Shown here piece after piece: positions 35,262-43,739 of a stretch of DNA of 64,000 bases; positions within the stretch are counted from its first letter, which is position 1; every line of letters starts with the position of its first letter. The position numbers and the translations under genes were made by a program. A model generated the notes under the pieces. The model did no database searches and was not told where the DNA came from. It saw only the letters and a list, made by a program, of their open reading frames with translations. Source of the DNA: Acidilutibacter cellobiosedens (GTDB lineage: Bacteria; Bacillota; Clostridia; Tissierellales; Acidilutibacteraceae); the NCBI RefSeq assembly GCF_004103715.1, contig NZ_CP035282.1:1416673-1480672 (forward strand). Reading direction: 5' to 3'.

Positions 35262-36134
35262 ATGGATTATATGATAAGAGGAATTGATAAAAAAGGTCTT
35301 ATTCGATTTTTTGTTGCAGTAACTACAGATACGGTTGAAAAGGCAAGAGAAATTCATAATACCACTCCTGTCGTTTCTGCCGCTTTAGGAAGAACTTTGA
35401 CTGCATGCAGCATTATGGGGGTAATGATGAAGGGAGAAGGAGAAAGCATTTCTCTTCAAATAAGAGGAGACGGACCTATTGGAAATATAGTATCTGTAGC
35501 TAATCCAAAGGGAGATGTAAAAGGATACGTAAAAAATCCGGATATTGATTTGCCTCTTAAAGCCAACGGAAAACTTAATGTGGGAGGGGCAGTAGGGAAA
35601 AACGGGAGAATAACCGTTGTTAAAGATTTGGGACTTAAAGATCCTTATATAGGACAATCTAATTTAGTGTCAGGAGAAATAGCCGAGGATGTTGCCAATT
35701 ATTTTTTCTATTCTGAACAACAGCCTTCTGCAGTTAATCTGGGAGTAATGATAGATAGGGATATGACGGTAAAGGCTTCCGGAGGATATATAGTGCAGCC
35801 TCTTCCCGATGCGGATGAAGATGACATCAGTAGATTGGAAGAAAATATAAAGAGATCAGAGCCCGTATCTTCCCTTGTGAACAGAGGCCTTACTCCTGAG
35901 GAAATAGCTGAAACGGTTTTTAAAGGCTTTGAATTGGAGATACTTGAAAGTATCAAGGTTGAATATAAATGTGATTGTAGTAGAGAAAAAATAGAAAGCG
36001 CATTGCTAAGTTTGGATGAGAAAGAAATAGAGAGTATGATTGAAGAAGATAACGGGGCGGAAGTAGTATGTTATTTTTGTAACTCAAAATATAATTTTTC
36101 AAAAGAGGATTTGGAAACCCTAATTAACTCTTGA
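35262..36134 (+). CDS. hslO: Redox-regulated chaperone Hsp33
   Basis: 290 residues. The N-terminal Hsp33 fold is followed by the C-terminal zinc/redox switch with four cysteines: CDC in YKCDCSREKI and CYFC in VVCYFCNSKY. Oxidation releases zinc and activates holdase function. The ATG at 35262 follows AAGGAG; a GTG at 35241 upstream overlaps that site. It is followed at once by a tRNA promoter that overlaps its stop codon. Confidence 0.96.
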   Translation: MDYMIRGIDKKGLIRFFVAVTTDTVEKAREIHNTTPVVSAALGRTLTACSIMGVMMKGEGESISLQIRGDGPIGNIVSVANPKGDVKGYVKNPDIDLPLKANGKLNVGGAVGKNGRITVVKDLGLKDPYIGQSNLVSGEIAEDVANYFFYSEQQPSAVNLGVMIDRDMTVKASGGYIVQPLPDADEDDISRLEENIKRSEPVSSLVNRGLTPEEIAETVFKGFELEILESIKVEYKCDCSREKIESALLSLDEKEIESMIEEDNGAEVVCYFCNSKYNFSKEDLETLINS

Positions 36135-36159
36135 CACCAAAATGAATTTCATATATATT
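36131..36159 (+). promoter_or_regulatory. Promoter of the tRNA-Phe/tRNA-Gly pair
   Basis: TTGACA (36131-36136) overlaps the hslO stop codon and is followed after 17 bases by TATATT (36154-36159), 16 bases ahead of tRNA-Phe. Confidence 0.7.
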
Positions 36160-36175
36160 ATATGATATAACTGTT

Positions 36176-36251
36176 GCCCAGATAGCTCAGTAGGTAGAGC
36201 AGAGGACTGAAAATCCTCGTGTCGGTGGTTCGATTCCGCCTTTGGGCACCA
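36176..36251 (+). tRNA. tRNA-Phe (GAA)
   Basis: A full cloverleaf: acceptor GCCCAGA/TTTGGGC, anticodon loop CTGAAAA with anticodon GAA, T arm GGTTCGATT, and the CCA end encoded (36249-36251). The acceptor stem has a G-T pair at position 6. Confidence 0.97.
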
Positions 36252-36257
36252 TATAAT

Positions 36258-36329
36258 GCGGGAGTGGCTCAGTGGTAGAGCATCGCCTTGCCAAGGCGAG
36301 GGTCGCGAGTTCGAATCTCGTCTTCCGCT
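36258..36329 (+). tRNA. tRNA-Gly (GCC)
   Basis: Acceptor GCGGGAG pairs with CTTCCGC, the anticodon loop TTGCCAA gives GCC, and the T loop is TTCGAAT. The discriminator is T and CCA is not encoded, unlike the tRNA-Phe six bases upstream. Confidence 0.97.
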
Positions 36330-36331
36330 CT

Positions 36332-36373
36332 AAAAAGACATAGCTTCCCACTAAGAGGAAGCTATGTCTTTTT
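36332..36373 (+). terminator. Terminator of the tRNA pair
   Basis: AAAAAGACATAGCTTCC pairs with GGAAGCTATGTCTTTTT, a perfect 17-bp stem around an 8-base loop, ending in a T-run. Confidence 0.93.
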
Positions 36374-36466
36374 GGTAAAAAACAATATGATACTATGGAT
36401 TCAAAGGTGATTGTATCGTGCGAACAGAAATTTGTTTGAATAAAAATAGTAAGGATAGAGATTACT

Positions 36467-36955
36467 ATGAAAATACTTATATTTGGTATTGTTGCAAGTG
36501 GAAAAACAACTTTAGCAAGAAAATTATCGAAAGAATTAAGCATCCCCTATTATGAGGGAGATTGTATTGCCTGGGGATTTCCAAATGAAAAGAGATATAA
36601 ACGTTCTAATGAAGAACAAAAAGAAATCATTGATAAGATAAATGAAAATGGCGCATGGATTGTAGAGGGAACTTACAGAGAAAGTCAAAAAGTCTTGTAT
36701 GATTTAGCAGATAAGATTATCTTTTTAGATACACCTTTATATATTAGAAGATACAGAATAATTTCTAGATTTATCAAACAAAAAGTCGGATATGAAAAAA
36801 GCAACTATAAACCGACCTATGACATGCTAAAACATATGTTTATATGGACAAATGATTTTGAGAAAAATCGTAATGTTCACGAAGATAGGCTCATGGATTA
36901 TGAAAATAAGCTTCTTTGGATAAAGTCCGTAAATGAACTAAAGGGAAAACTGTAA
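36467..36955 (+). CDS. P-loop ATPase/kinase-like protein (adenylate-kinase-related, 'DNA topology modulation' type)
   Basis: 162 residues with Walker A GIVASGKTT (7-15) and a lid-like region (RRYRIISRFIKQK). Members of this AAA_17/FlaR-like group are annotated as topology-modulation or small kinases without firm function. A later IIFLDTPLY strand fits the family. The ribosome site is weak (GGATAGAG). It begins the accessory stretch after the tRNA pair, where remnants and repeats cluster, so recent acquisition is likely. Confidence 0.78.
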   Translation: MKILIFGIVASGKTTLARKLSKELSIPYYEGDCIAWGFPNEKRYKRSNEEQKEIIDKINENGAWIVEGTYRESQKVLYDLADKIIFLDTPLYIRRYRIISRFIKQKVGYEKSNYKPTYDMLKHMFIWTNDFEKNRNVHEDRLMDYENKLLWIKSVNELKGKL

Positions 36956-37126
36956 ACTCCAATATATCGTGAGATTATAAGAATAATCTCTCCTGCATCT
37001 ATTAAAAGCATCATAAACAATGGTGATGTTTTGAAGATTGAACAAAAATACTGGGTATTTCTTATGTAAACACATGGGGTTTCAGTGTATGGATGGTTAT
37101 CATACTATTAATTAACCATTGCTTAG

Positions 37127-37213
37127 ACATTGATACATCAGGAGGAATTGAAAGCTAACTGGCAACTTTTATTAAACGGTGAAGGATTTTTTAAGATTGA
37201 ACCATTAAGATAG
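37127..37213 (+). pseudogene. C-terminal remnant of a DUF4160-like protein
   Basis: A 28-codon open stretch reading THREE-part pattern IHQEELKANW, then LLLNGEGFF, then KIEPLR before TAG, resembling the end of DUF4160 proteins (HEEELLENWELA...KIEPL). A stop codon (TAG at 37124-37126) closes it upstream and no start is present. The DUF4160 assignment is from memory of the family. The 36956-37126 stretch also holds a 33-codon open piece (36968-37069) containing IISPASIKSIINNGDVLKIE that I cannot place. Confidence 0.4.
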
Positions 37214-37229
37214 ACACGGAGGTTATTTT

Positions 37230-37796
37230 ATGACAGAAATATATTTTATCAGGCATGCGGAATCTGATAATTCCGTCTATGATGATTATAGCCGTCCCTT
37301 AACAGAAAAGGGAATGAGAGATCGGATTTTAGTCACTAAATTTTTGAACTCTAAAAGAATAGATGCTGTATTTTCAAGTCCGTATAAAAGGGCAATTGAT
37401 ACTGTGAAGGACTTCGCAGGAAAGAATCACTTGAAAATTCAATTTATAGATGAGTTTAAGGAAAGACACGTAGGCAGATGGGTAGATAACTTTACGGATT
37501 TTTCTAAAAAACAGTGGAATGATTTTCATTATAAATTGAATGAAGGCGAATCATTACAAGAAGTACAGAGCAGAAATATAAATGCTTTAAAGCGTATATT
37601 GACTGATTATGAAGGCAAGAATATTGTAATTGGTACTCATGGAACTGCCTTAAGTACAATTATAAATTATTACGACTCATCTTTCGGTTATAATGAGTTT
37701 AATAATATTATAAAATTAATGCCTTGGATTGTGAGATTCACTTTTGATGGTAAATTTTGCAAAGAAATAGAAAAGATCAATGTCTTTGTATATTAA
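37230..37796 (+). CDS. Histidine phosphatase (phosphoglycerate mutase-like) family protein
   Basis: 188 residues. The catalytic RHAES (8-12) carries the phosphohistidine, a second arginine pair lies in SSPYKRAIDT, and a later histidine in GTHGTALST completes the active site. Such enzymes hydrolyse phosphate from sugars or other small molecules. The ATG follows ACGGAGG. It lies in the accessory region between remnants, without evident partners. Confidence 0.87.
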   Translation: MTEIYFIRHAESDNSVYDDYSRPLTEKGMRDRILVTKFLNSKRIDAVFSSPYKRAIDTVKDFAGKNHLKIQFIDEFKERHVGRWVDNFTDFSKKQWNDFHYKLNEGESLQEVQSRNINALKRILTDYEGKNIVIGTHGTALSTIINYYDSSFGYNEFNNIIKLMPWIVRFTFDGKFCKEIEKINVFVY

Positions 37797-37805
37797 GAGC
37801 ATATG

Positions 37806-37937
37806 TTAATAAAACCACATCCTTGCTCTATCTTCAATATCTGATTTTTTTAAATTTACTTTATAATTGAGAAGATATATGAATAATGAAGTGATAAATA
37901 CCGCTTTTTGCCACAAGAAGCCTATTACGTTAGTGTA
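37806..37937 (-). pseudogene. C-terminal remnant of a membrane protein
   Basis: On the minus strand a 43-codon open stretch reads IGFLWQKAVFITSLFIYLL (one membrane helix) and then KSDIEDRARMWFY before TAA. It has no start and is cut off upstream by an in-frame stop, about 14 bases from the 95-bp repeat at 37951. It looks like the tail of a real membrane protein truncated near the repeat. I do not recognise the parent family. Confidence 0.4.
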
Positions 37938-37950
37938 AAATTACAGCAGG

Positions 37951-38045
37951 GAAATAGAATATATTTCCATATATAGTTGAAAAGAAGATATCATCCTATT
38001 AAAATATAAGTTGAAACACCAATAAATTAAGAAAGGATGATATCT
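37951..38045 (+). repeat. Dispersed ~95-bp repeat, copy A
   Basis: Closely matches 47698-47794. Shared blocks include TTTCCATATATAGTTGAAAA, GAAGATATCATCCTATTAAA and AAAGGATGATATCT. Inside, AGATATCATCCT and AGGATGATATCT are inverted repeats able to form a 12-bp stem around ~35 bases. No protein is encoded. It may be a MITE-like or REP-like element. The remaining bases up to 38180 hold only the leader of the two-component operon. Confidence 0.75.
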
Positions 38046-38180
38046 ATATATTTTTTCCCTACAGTAACTTGACTCTATCGTTTTATTACCCATGCTTGAA
38101 TATTTTATTTTTTAAAAATATAATATTTGTAAAAGAGACAGATAATGGTTTGTACGAAACTTAAGAGATGGGTGGAGATA

Positions 38181-38876
38181 ATGAACAAAAAAATTTTAAT
38201 TATTGATGATGATAAAGAGTTATGCCGATTATTAAAAAAGTGTATGGAAAATGAAGGTTTGTCTGTTCAAATTGCCTATACCGGACCAGAAGGGTTAAAG
38301 CTTGAAGTGAATAATTACCATATTATTGTTTTAGATATCATGCTGCCTGAAATGAATGGATTTGATGTATTGACCGAAATTCGTAAAAGAAGTTCTGTTC
38401 CTGTATTGATGCTGACTGCAAAGGATAGCGAAGTGGATAAAGTATCAGGTCTTAGGTTAGGTGCTGATGACTATCTGACTAAGCCTTTCAGTATCAATGA
38501 ATTTATGGCAAGAGTACAGTCCCTTATTCGCCGTTATACTATCTTAAATAATCGCAGTTATCCTGAAGAAAAATGTTTATACTTTAAAGGGCTTACAATT
38601 AACCCTAAAAGCAGAACGGTAATGGTAGATAAAAATATAGTTGGGTTAACAGGAAAAGAATTTGACCTATTGTATTTTTTAGCTTCCCACAAAGGACAGG
38701 TTTTTACGAAAAAACAGATTTATAATCAAGTCTGGAGTAATGATTACTCTTTTGATGACAGCAATATTATGGCTTATATAAGTAAGCTCAGAAAAAAGGT
38801 TGAAAGGAATGCAGATATGCCTATTTATATCCAAACCGTGTGGGGAGTAGGCTATCGTTTTAATCAAGAGGTATGA
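38181..38876 (+). CDS. OmpR-family response regulator
   Basis: 231 residues. The receiver domain has the acidic pair Asp10-Asp11, phospho-acceptor Asp52 (IIVLDIMLPEMNG) and a conserved lysine in LTKPFS; the C-terminal half is a winged helix (GLTGKEFDLLYFLASHKGQV and VWGVGYRF). The ATG at 38181 follows GGTGGAGAT; an upstream in-frame ATG at 38145 is unlikely. Its stop overlaps the kinase gene region, and it presumably regulates the adjacent ABC transporter. Confidence 0.94.
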   Translation: MNKKILIIDDDKELCRLLKKCMENEGLSVQIAYTGPEGLKLEVNNYHIIVLDIMLPEMNGFDVLTEIRKRSSVPVLMLTAKDSEVDKVSGLRLGADDYLTKPFSINEFMARVQSLIRRYTILNNRSYPEEKCLYFKGLTINPKSRTVMVDKNIVGLTGKEFDLLYFLASHKGQVFTKKQIYNQVWSNDYSFDDSNIMAYISKLRKKVERNADMPIYIQTVWGVGYRFNQEV

Positions 38877-38878
38877 CA

Positions 38879-39808
38879 ATGAATATAACAAGTATTTTGA
38901 CTATATTGGTCTTTGTTCTTGGAATATCTGTTTTTATCATGGCAAATTATATAGTAAACATAAAAAAGAGCTTATCTAAGATGATAATAGTTTTAAATGA
39001 TATAAAAAAGGGAAATCGAAATAGAAAAGTTCTTATAAGTGATAATAATTCCGCATCAGATATCGGATATAAAATAAATGAAATATTGGATGATTATAGA
39101 TCAAAAATTATCGAACTTGAAGAAGGAGAGGAAACTTATAAACGAATGCTTATAGGTTTTTCTCATGATGTCAGAACTCCCCTTACTTCTTTAGTCGGGT
39201 ATTTGGATGCTATTCATAATAAAGTAGTCCATGGAAAGGAAAAAGATGATTATCTGGAAATTGCTCGAGATAAAGCATATAATCTAAAGGATTTTGTGGA
39301 ACTGTTATTTGAATGGTTTAAACTTGATGCTAAAGAAATGGCATTTCACTTTGAAGATGTTGATATTAATGAACTAACGAGGAGTGCATTAACAGATTGG
39401 GTACCCATATTTGACGAAAGGGGAATTAAATTTTATATAGACATTCAAGATAAGGAATTTATTGTTTCAGCAGATGTTAATGCATATATGCGAATTATTA
39501 ATAATATTATTCAAAATGCGGTATTACATAGCAGGTGCAGTAAGGTAAATATTGAAGTCTTACAAAAAGACGATGAGGCTGTTATCATGATTTCCGATAA
39601 CGGAAAGGGAATAGCTCGGAAGGATTTGCCTCATGTGTTTGATCGGCTCTATAAATGTGATGAATCGCGTTCTGCTGGAGGAAATGGGTTAGGACTTGCC
39701 ATTGTAAAAGAACTTGTTGAGATTCATCATGGAAGGATTGAAGTGGAAAGTATTTTAAATGAGGGAACGACCTTTACCATTACTATACCGATAAGAAAAG
39801 CTTTGTGA
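38879..39808 (+). CDS. Sensor histidine kinase (one membrane segment, no extracellular sensor domain)
   Basis: 309 residues. A single membrane helix (~5-27) is followed by a short linker, the H-box with His96 (GFSHDVRTPLTSL), the N-box (NNIIQNAVLHS), DNGKGI and GGNGLGLAIV. There is no extracellular domain, as in kinases that sense peptide antibiotics through a partner transporter. The ATG at 38879 is preferred, 7 bases after AAGAGG; ATG 38873 overlaps the response-regulator stop. Expected partner: the LanFEG-like transporter downstream. Confidence 0.92.
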   Translation: MNITSILTILVFVLGISVFIMANYIVNIKKSLSKMIIVLNDIKKGNRNRKVLISDNNSASDIGYKINEILDDYRSKIIELEEGEETYKRMLIGFSHDVRTPLTSLVGYLDAIHNKVVHGKEKDDYLEIARDKAYNLKDFVELLFEWFKLDAKEMAFHFEDVDINELTRSALTDWVPIFDERGIKFYIDIQDKEFIVSADVNAYMRIINNIIQNAVLHSRCSKVNIEVLQKDDEAVIMISDNGKGIARKDLPHVFDRLYKCDESRSAGGNGLGLAIVKELVEIHHGRIEVESILNEGTTFTITIPIRKAL

Positions 39809-39927
39809 GAAATTACAGGGCTTTTTTAAATTAATTAAAAAACAAGAGAAAAACAAGATTTTTGCAAAGTTCTAGCAAGATTTATTTTTTATAATGGAAT
39901 TATCAACTAAGCAGGGAGGTTATTAAA

Positions 39928-40851
39928 GTGAAAAATTTAATAATAGAAACAAAAAAGCTTAATAAGAAATATGGAAAACAAATTGTAGTAAACAATGTTG
40001 ATCTTCATATTGAACAGGGAGAAATTTACGGATTACTTGGAAGAAACGGGGCTGGGAAAACTACTATAATGAAAATGATTTTAGGCCTTGTTTCCATTAC
40101 ATCCGGAGAAATCAATGTGTTTGGGCAGAAACTAAAAGGTAATGAACAGCAGATTTATCCGCGAATAGGAGCTATTATTGAGACCCCGGGATTTTATCCG
40201 AATCTTACCGGAACTGAGAATCTTAGAATTTTTGCCAAATTAAGAGGAATGACAAGAAAAGACTGCATCAAGCATGCATTGGATTTAGTGGGGCTCTCCT
40301 ATAATGACAAAAAACTTTTTCTTGAATATTCTCTCGGTATGAAACAACGTCTCGGTATTGCCAATGCTGTTATGCATGAACCCGAACTTTTGATTCTGGA
40401 CGAGCCGACTAACGGGCTTGATCCCATAGGTATTGTTGAAATGCGGGAATTTATTAGAGATTTATGTAAAAAAAACGGTATTACCATTTTAATTTCAAGT
40501 CATATTTTGACTGAAATTGAACAACTCGCAGACACCATAGGTATTATAGACCACGGTATTTTATTAGAAGAAAGCAGTTATAAAGATTTACAGAAAAAGA
40601 ATAGAAAATATATCCTTTTAAAAGTATCATCAACTTCAAATGCAATTAGAGTGTTAGAGCAAAAAATGGGGATTCATGACTATGAAGTGGAAAATGACAC
40701 GATGTTAAGGATTTATGAAATAGACAGAAACATGGGCGAGATAAACAAGTTGCTTATAACAAATAATATTGAAGTCCTTAGTTCACAGTTTTGCAGCGAT
40801 ACATTAGAGGATTATTTTAAGAATATTACAGGTGGTGAAGGTATTGTTTAA
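39928..40851 (+). CDS. ABC transporter ATP-binding protein (BcrA/LanF-like)
   Basis: 307 residues. Walker A is GRNGAGKTT with Lys44, the signature is SLGMKQRLGIA (LGMKQ in place of LSGGQ, usual in BcrA-like proteins), Walker B is LLILDEPTNGLDP, and the switch is SSHIL. The GTG start follows GGGAGGT. A C-terminal ~80-residue extension is typical. It pairs with the two permeases that follow, and such trios protect against lantibiotics or bacitracin-like peptides. The peptide substrate is unknown. Confidence 0.93.
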   Translation: MKNLIIETKKLNKKYGKQIVVNNVDLHIEQGEIYGLLGRNGAGKTTIMKMILGLVSITSGEINVFGQKLKGNEQQIYPRIGAIIETPGFYPNLTGTENLRIFAKLRGMTRKDCIKHALDLVGLSYNDKKLFLEYSLGMKQRLGIANAVMHEPELLILDEPTNGLDPIGIVEMREFIRDLCKKNGITILISSHILTEIEQLADTIGIIDHGILLEESSYKDLQKKNRKYILLKVSSTSNAIRVLEQKMGIHDYEVENDTMLRIYEIDRNMGEINKLLITNNIEVLSSQFCSDTLEDYFKNITGGEGIV

Positions 40852-41578
40852 ATTAATTCAGGTAGAATTCATGAAACTGAAACGAAAAAAATTTATAATT
40901 TTGATATTGATCTCTGCTTTCACTATGCCGCTTATTTCGGTACTTTATTATTTAGGTGGTGGCCCTATCCGTAATTTCAGCGGTTTTTCCATATGGGGAG
41001 CACTTTCGTATACCGAATGGATTATTTTGCCGTTCATATTGGGAATAGTGAGTACGATGATTTTATTTGATGATAGACAAAACGATACCCTCAAACAAAT
41101 TTGGATAGCTCCGGTGTCCAAATCAAAATATTTGTTTTCTAAATTGTTAATTTTAATTTTGTTTTCTGTTTTATATATGTTTTTAACTGCTGTTTCAACT
41201 ATAGGAGGAGGAGTTTTGATTGGTTTTAAAGACATTAACAATATCACTTTAGGTTTTCTTTTTAAAAAATCAATGCAGATAGGAATATTGACTCCTCTTG
41301 CAATACTGCCAATAACCGTCTTGGAAATTGCGTCAAAGAATAATTATATTTTTCCCATTTGTGCAACCATTGTATATGTTTTTTTGGGTTTTATTTTAAT
41401 TGGTTTTACAATGGAATACCATCCCCTTTCTATTGTAACAGCTATGATTATTCATGATATACCTACAGTAGAAACAAAGGAAGCCATTAATCTTAGAAAT
41501 TGTTATATTAATTTTACTGGTCTTTCTGTTATATCTTTTGTACTTTCTGTCATTTTACTAAAAAAACAGGACTATTAA
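40844..41578 (+). CDS. ABC-2-type permease (LanE/BcrB-like), first of two
   Basis: 244 residues with six hydrophobic segments. The TTG at 40844 lies 8 bases after AGGTGG within the end of the ATPase gene; GTG codons at 40832 and 40835 have no ribosome site. The N-terminal FKLIQVEFMKLKRKKFIIL is the usual basic start of lantibiotic-immunity permeases. Together with the next permease it should form the membrane part of the transporter. Confidence 0.85.
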   Translation: MFKLIQVEFMKLKRKKFIILILISAFTMPLISVLYYLGGGPIRNFSGFSIWGALSYTEWIILPFILGIVSTMILFDDRQNDTLKQIWIAPVSKSKYLFSKLLILILFSVLYMFLTAVSTIGGGVLIGFKDINNITLGFLFKKSMQIGILTPLAILPITVLEIASKNNYIFPICATIVYVFLGFILIGFTMEYHPLSIVTAMIIHDIPTVETKEAINLRNCYINFTGLSVISFVLSVILLKKQDY

Positions 41579-41591
41579 ATGGAGGTTAACT

Positions 41592-42326
41592 ATGAAATCA
41601 TTGATTCAAACGGAATTTCTTAAATTCAAGCGTTCCAGAATTTTGTATATATCCATATTCGGAGTATTGATTATTTCTGCGACTGTTCTTTTGCAAGGCC
41701 AGCATATTTTTTATGGAGAAAAATATGCCGATAAATCCGGTTGGCTGATAACGGCGGCTCTTTCTCTGGGCAGTTTTTATATTCTGCCACCACTTTTTGC
41801 TTTAATAGGCAGTTACAGTATCAGCAGGGAATATCAGGACGGAACTATGAAGGAGCTTGCAATTATCCCTGTAAGGGGTAAAGAACTGATAGTATCAAAA
41901 CTGATTGTTTCATTTACTTTCTGTATTTTTTTAACATTACTATTATTTGTTTTGGAACTTTTTACAGAAGTTATATTATATACCAATAAATTAACGATTT
42001 TAGAGATGATAGGATATTTAAAGCAATATTTCCTTCAGGGGATCGCTTTGTTTTTTGCAATTACTCCCCTTATTGCCATAGTTACTATTTTTCGAAAAGG
42101 TTACTGGCTTTCTGTTATATTTGCAATGATTTATTCGTTTGCCGGAGTCTTTACATCTCAGTCCCAAATGTTTAAATCAATCTATCCTATTTCGGCTTCA
42201 TTTTGTTTTTCCGGTTTTTATGATGTATCAGGTATGCAATTTATGATTGCTTGTATTAGCTTAATTATTTCACTTCTTATTGCAGGAATTATTTTAAGAT
42301 CTGCAAGAGTTTATAGAATGGAATAA
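41592..42326 (+). CDS. ABC-2-type permease (LanG/BcrB-like), second of two
   Basis: 244 residues and about six hydrophobic segments, opening with LIQTEFLKFKRSRILYISI, much like its neighbour. It starts with ATG 13 bases after the first permease stop, behind ATGGAGG. Two non-identical permeases after one ATPase is the LanF-E-G layout. No bacteriocin precursor or modification gene is nearby, so this is an immunity or resistance unit only. Confidence 0.87.
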   Translation: MKSLIQTEFLKFKRSRILYISIFGVLIISATVLLQGQHIFYGEKYADKSGWLITAALSLGSFYILPPLFALIGSYSISREYQDGTMKELAIIPVRGKELIVSKLIVSFTFCIFLTLLLFVLELFTEVILYTNKLTILEMIGYLKQYFLQGIALFFAITPLIAIVTIFRKGYWLSVIFAMIYSFAGVFTSQSQMFKSIYPISASFCFSGFYDVSGMQFMIACISLIISLLIAGIILRSARVYRME

Positions 42327-42445
42327 AATTATAAAGGTTTTAATTTAATAGGTAGTTAGTTAGGATATTTTTGAATAAAAATTAATTATGATGAATAGGA
42401 AAGTTATAATTTACCTTAATGTTAACTTAACTTTAACCGGATTTC

Positions 42446-42490
42446 AAAAAAGGCCTCTTTAATATTGACAGAAGCCTTTTTTTCATTTTT
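42446..42490 (+). terminator. Terminator after the ABC transporter operon
   Basis: AAAAAAGGC and GCCTTTTTTT pair around an AT-rich loop, and the T-run continues with CATTTTTTT. It ends the two-component/transporter operon. The rest of the 42327-42602 gap has no gene. Confidence 0.7.
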
Positions 42491-42602
42491 TTATCTTAAT
42501 ATTTTCATAAATACTCTTTCACTAATTAAATATATATATTATAATGTTTGGTGAGTTTTACAATTAAATAGTTATTTAAAATAGTAATATTTGGGAGGCA
42601 TT

Positions 42603-43724
42603 ATGGCTTTGAATATTCTAATAACAACTGCACCTTTCGGAAATGGTCATAAAATGGTAGCTATAGCTTTAAAAAATGCTTTCGTAAATAAGGGTTATAA
42701 TAATGTCTTTATAGTTGATTTATTTACAGAAGCACATCCTGCAATAACAGAGGCCATAAAAAGAGCATACATAAGAAGTTACGATTTTGGAAAGGCATAT
42801 TCCAGATTATATTACGGCTCGGAAAAATTTGCGGATAAAAGTATAATTGAACCGTACAGGAATTTTGGATATAAAAGATTAAGCGAAATAGCTATAAAAT
42901 TCAAACCTAACGTAATAATAAATACTTTCCCAATGCTGACACCTCTTAAAATTAAAAATGAAGCAAATGAGAACATCCCTGTTTTTAATATTGTTACGGA
43001 TTTTTATGTTCACAAACTATGGATCAGTGAAGGAATAGACAAGTTTTATATAGCTACAAATGAGCTCAGAGAAGATCTGAAAAAAATGAACATTTCGATG
43101 GAAAAAGTCATTGTATCCGGCATTCCAATAAGAAAAGAATTTGAAGAGACAAACAATATTTTAAAGGTCTACAGAAAATACAATTTCAAAAAAGGGGGAA
43201 AAATAGTTTTAATAAATTCAGGAGCCTTTGGAGTTCTTAAGGATATCAAGAAAGTATGTGCGGAGTTATGTAAGAATAGAATGATTCAAGTGGCAGTAAT
43301 ATGTGGGAACAACAAAATGCAGAGAATGAGACTTGAGTCTTTGGGGTTAAGAAACCTGAAAGTTTTTGGTTTTGTTGAAAATATTGACGAACTTTATAAA
43401 ATATCTTACTGTATGATTACAAAGTCAGGAGGCATAACTTTGAGTGAAGCACTGGCCGTACAGATTCCTTTGATTATCGTTAAGCCTGTTCCCGGGCAGG
43501 AAAAGGAAAACGCATTGTATTTTGAGAGAAAAGGTGCAGCCATAATTGCAAACAATTGGTACCAGATTGTGAAGAGTACCCTTGAACTTATTAATAATAC
43601 TGACCTAATGAATACCATGAAAGAAAACATGGGAAAGATGTATATTAAATCGTCTTCAGAGAAAATTGTTGACGATGTAGTTGAAAGTATAAAAAGTAAA
43701 GAGATCATGCAAATATTAGGGTAG
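42603..43724 (+). CDS. Glycosyltransferase of the MGDG synthase/UgtP family
   Basis: 373 residues. The N-terminal MGDG-synthase domain opens NILITTAPFGNGHKMVAIAL and the C-terminal GT28 half has TKSGGITLSEALAVQIPLI with the conserved GG/EA pattern. Members glucosylate diacylglycerol to make glycolipid anchors in Firmicutes. The ATG at 42603 follows GGGAGGC; an upstream TTG at 42591 lies before that site. It is probably co-transcribed with the HAD phosphatase that follows 15 bases later. Substrate is inferred. Confidence 0.85.
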   Translation: MALNILITTAPFGNGHKMVAIALKNAFVNKGYNNVFIVDLFTEAHPAITEAIKRAYIRSYDFGKAYSRLYYGSEKFADKSIIEPYRNFGYKRLSEIAIKFKPNVIINTFPMLTPLKIKNEANENIPVFNIVTDFYVHKLWISEGIDKFYIATNELREDLKKMNISMEKVIVSGIPIRKEFEETNNILKVYRKYNFKKGGKIVLINSGAFGVLKDIKKVCAELCKNRMIQVAVICGNNKMQRMRLESLGLRNLKVFGFVENIDELYKISYCMITKSGGITLSEALAVQIPLIIVKPVPGQEKENALYFERKGAAIIANNWYQIVKSTLELINNTDLMNTMKENMGKMYIKSSSEKIVDDVVESIKSKEIMQILG

Positions 43725-43739
43725 GTGTAACAATGTAAA

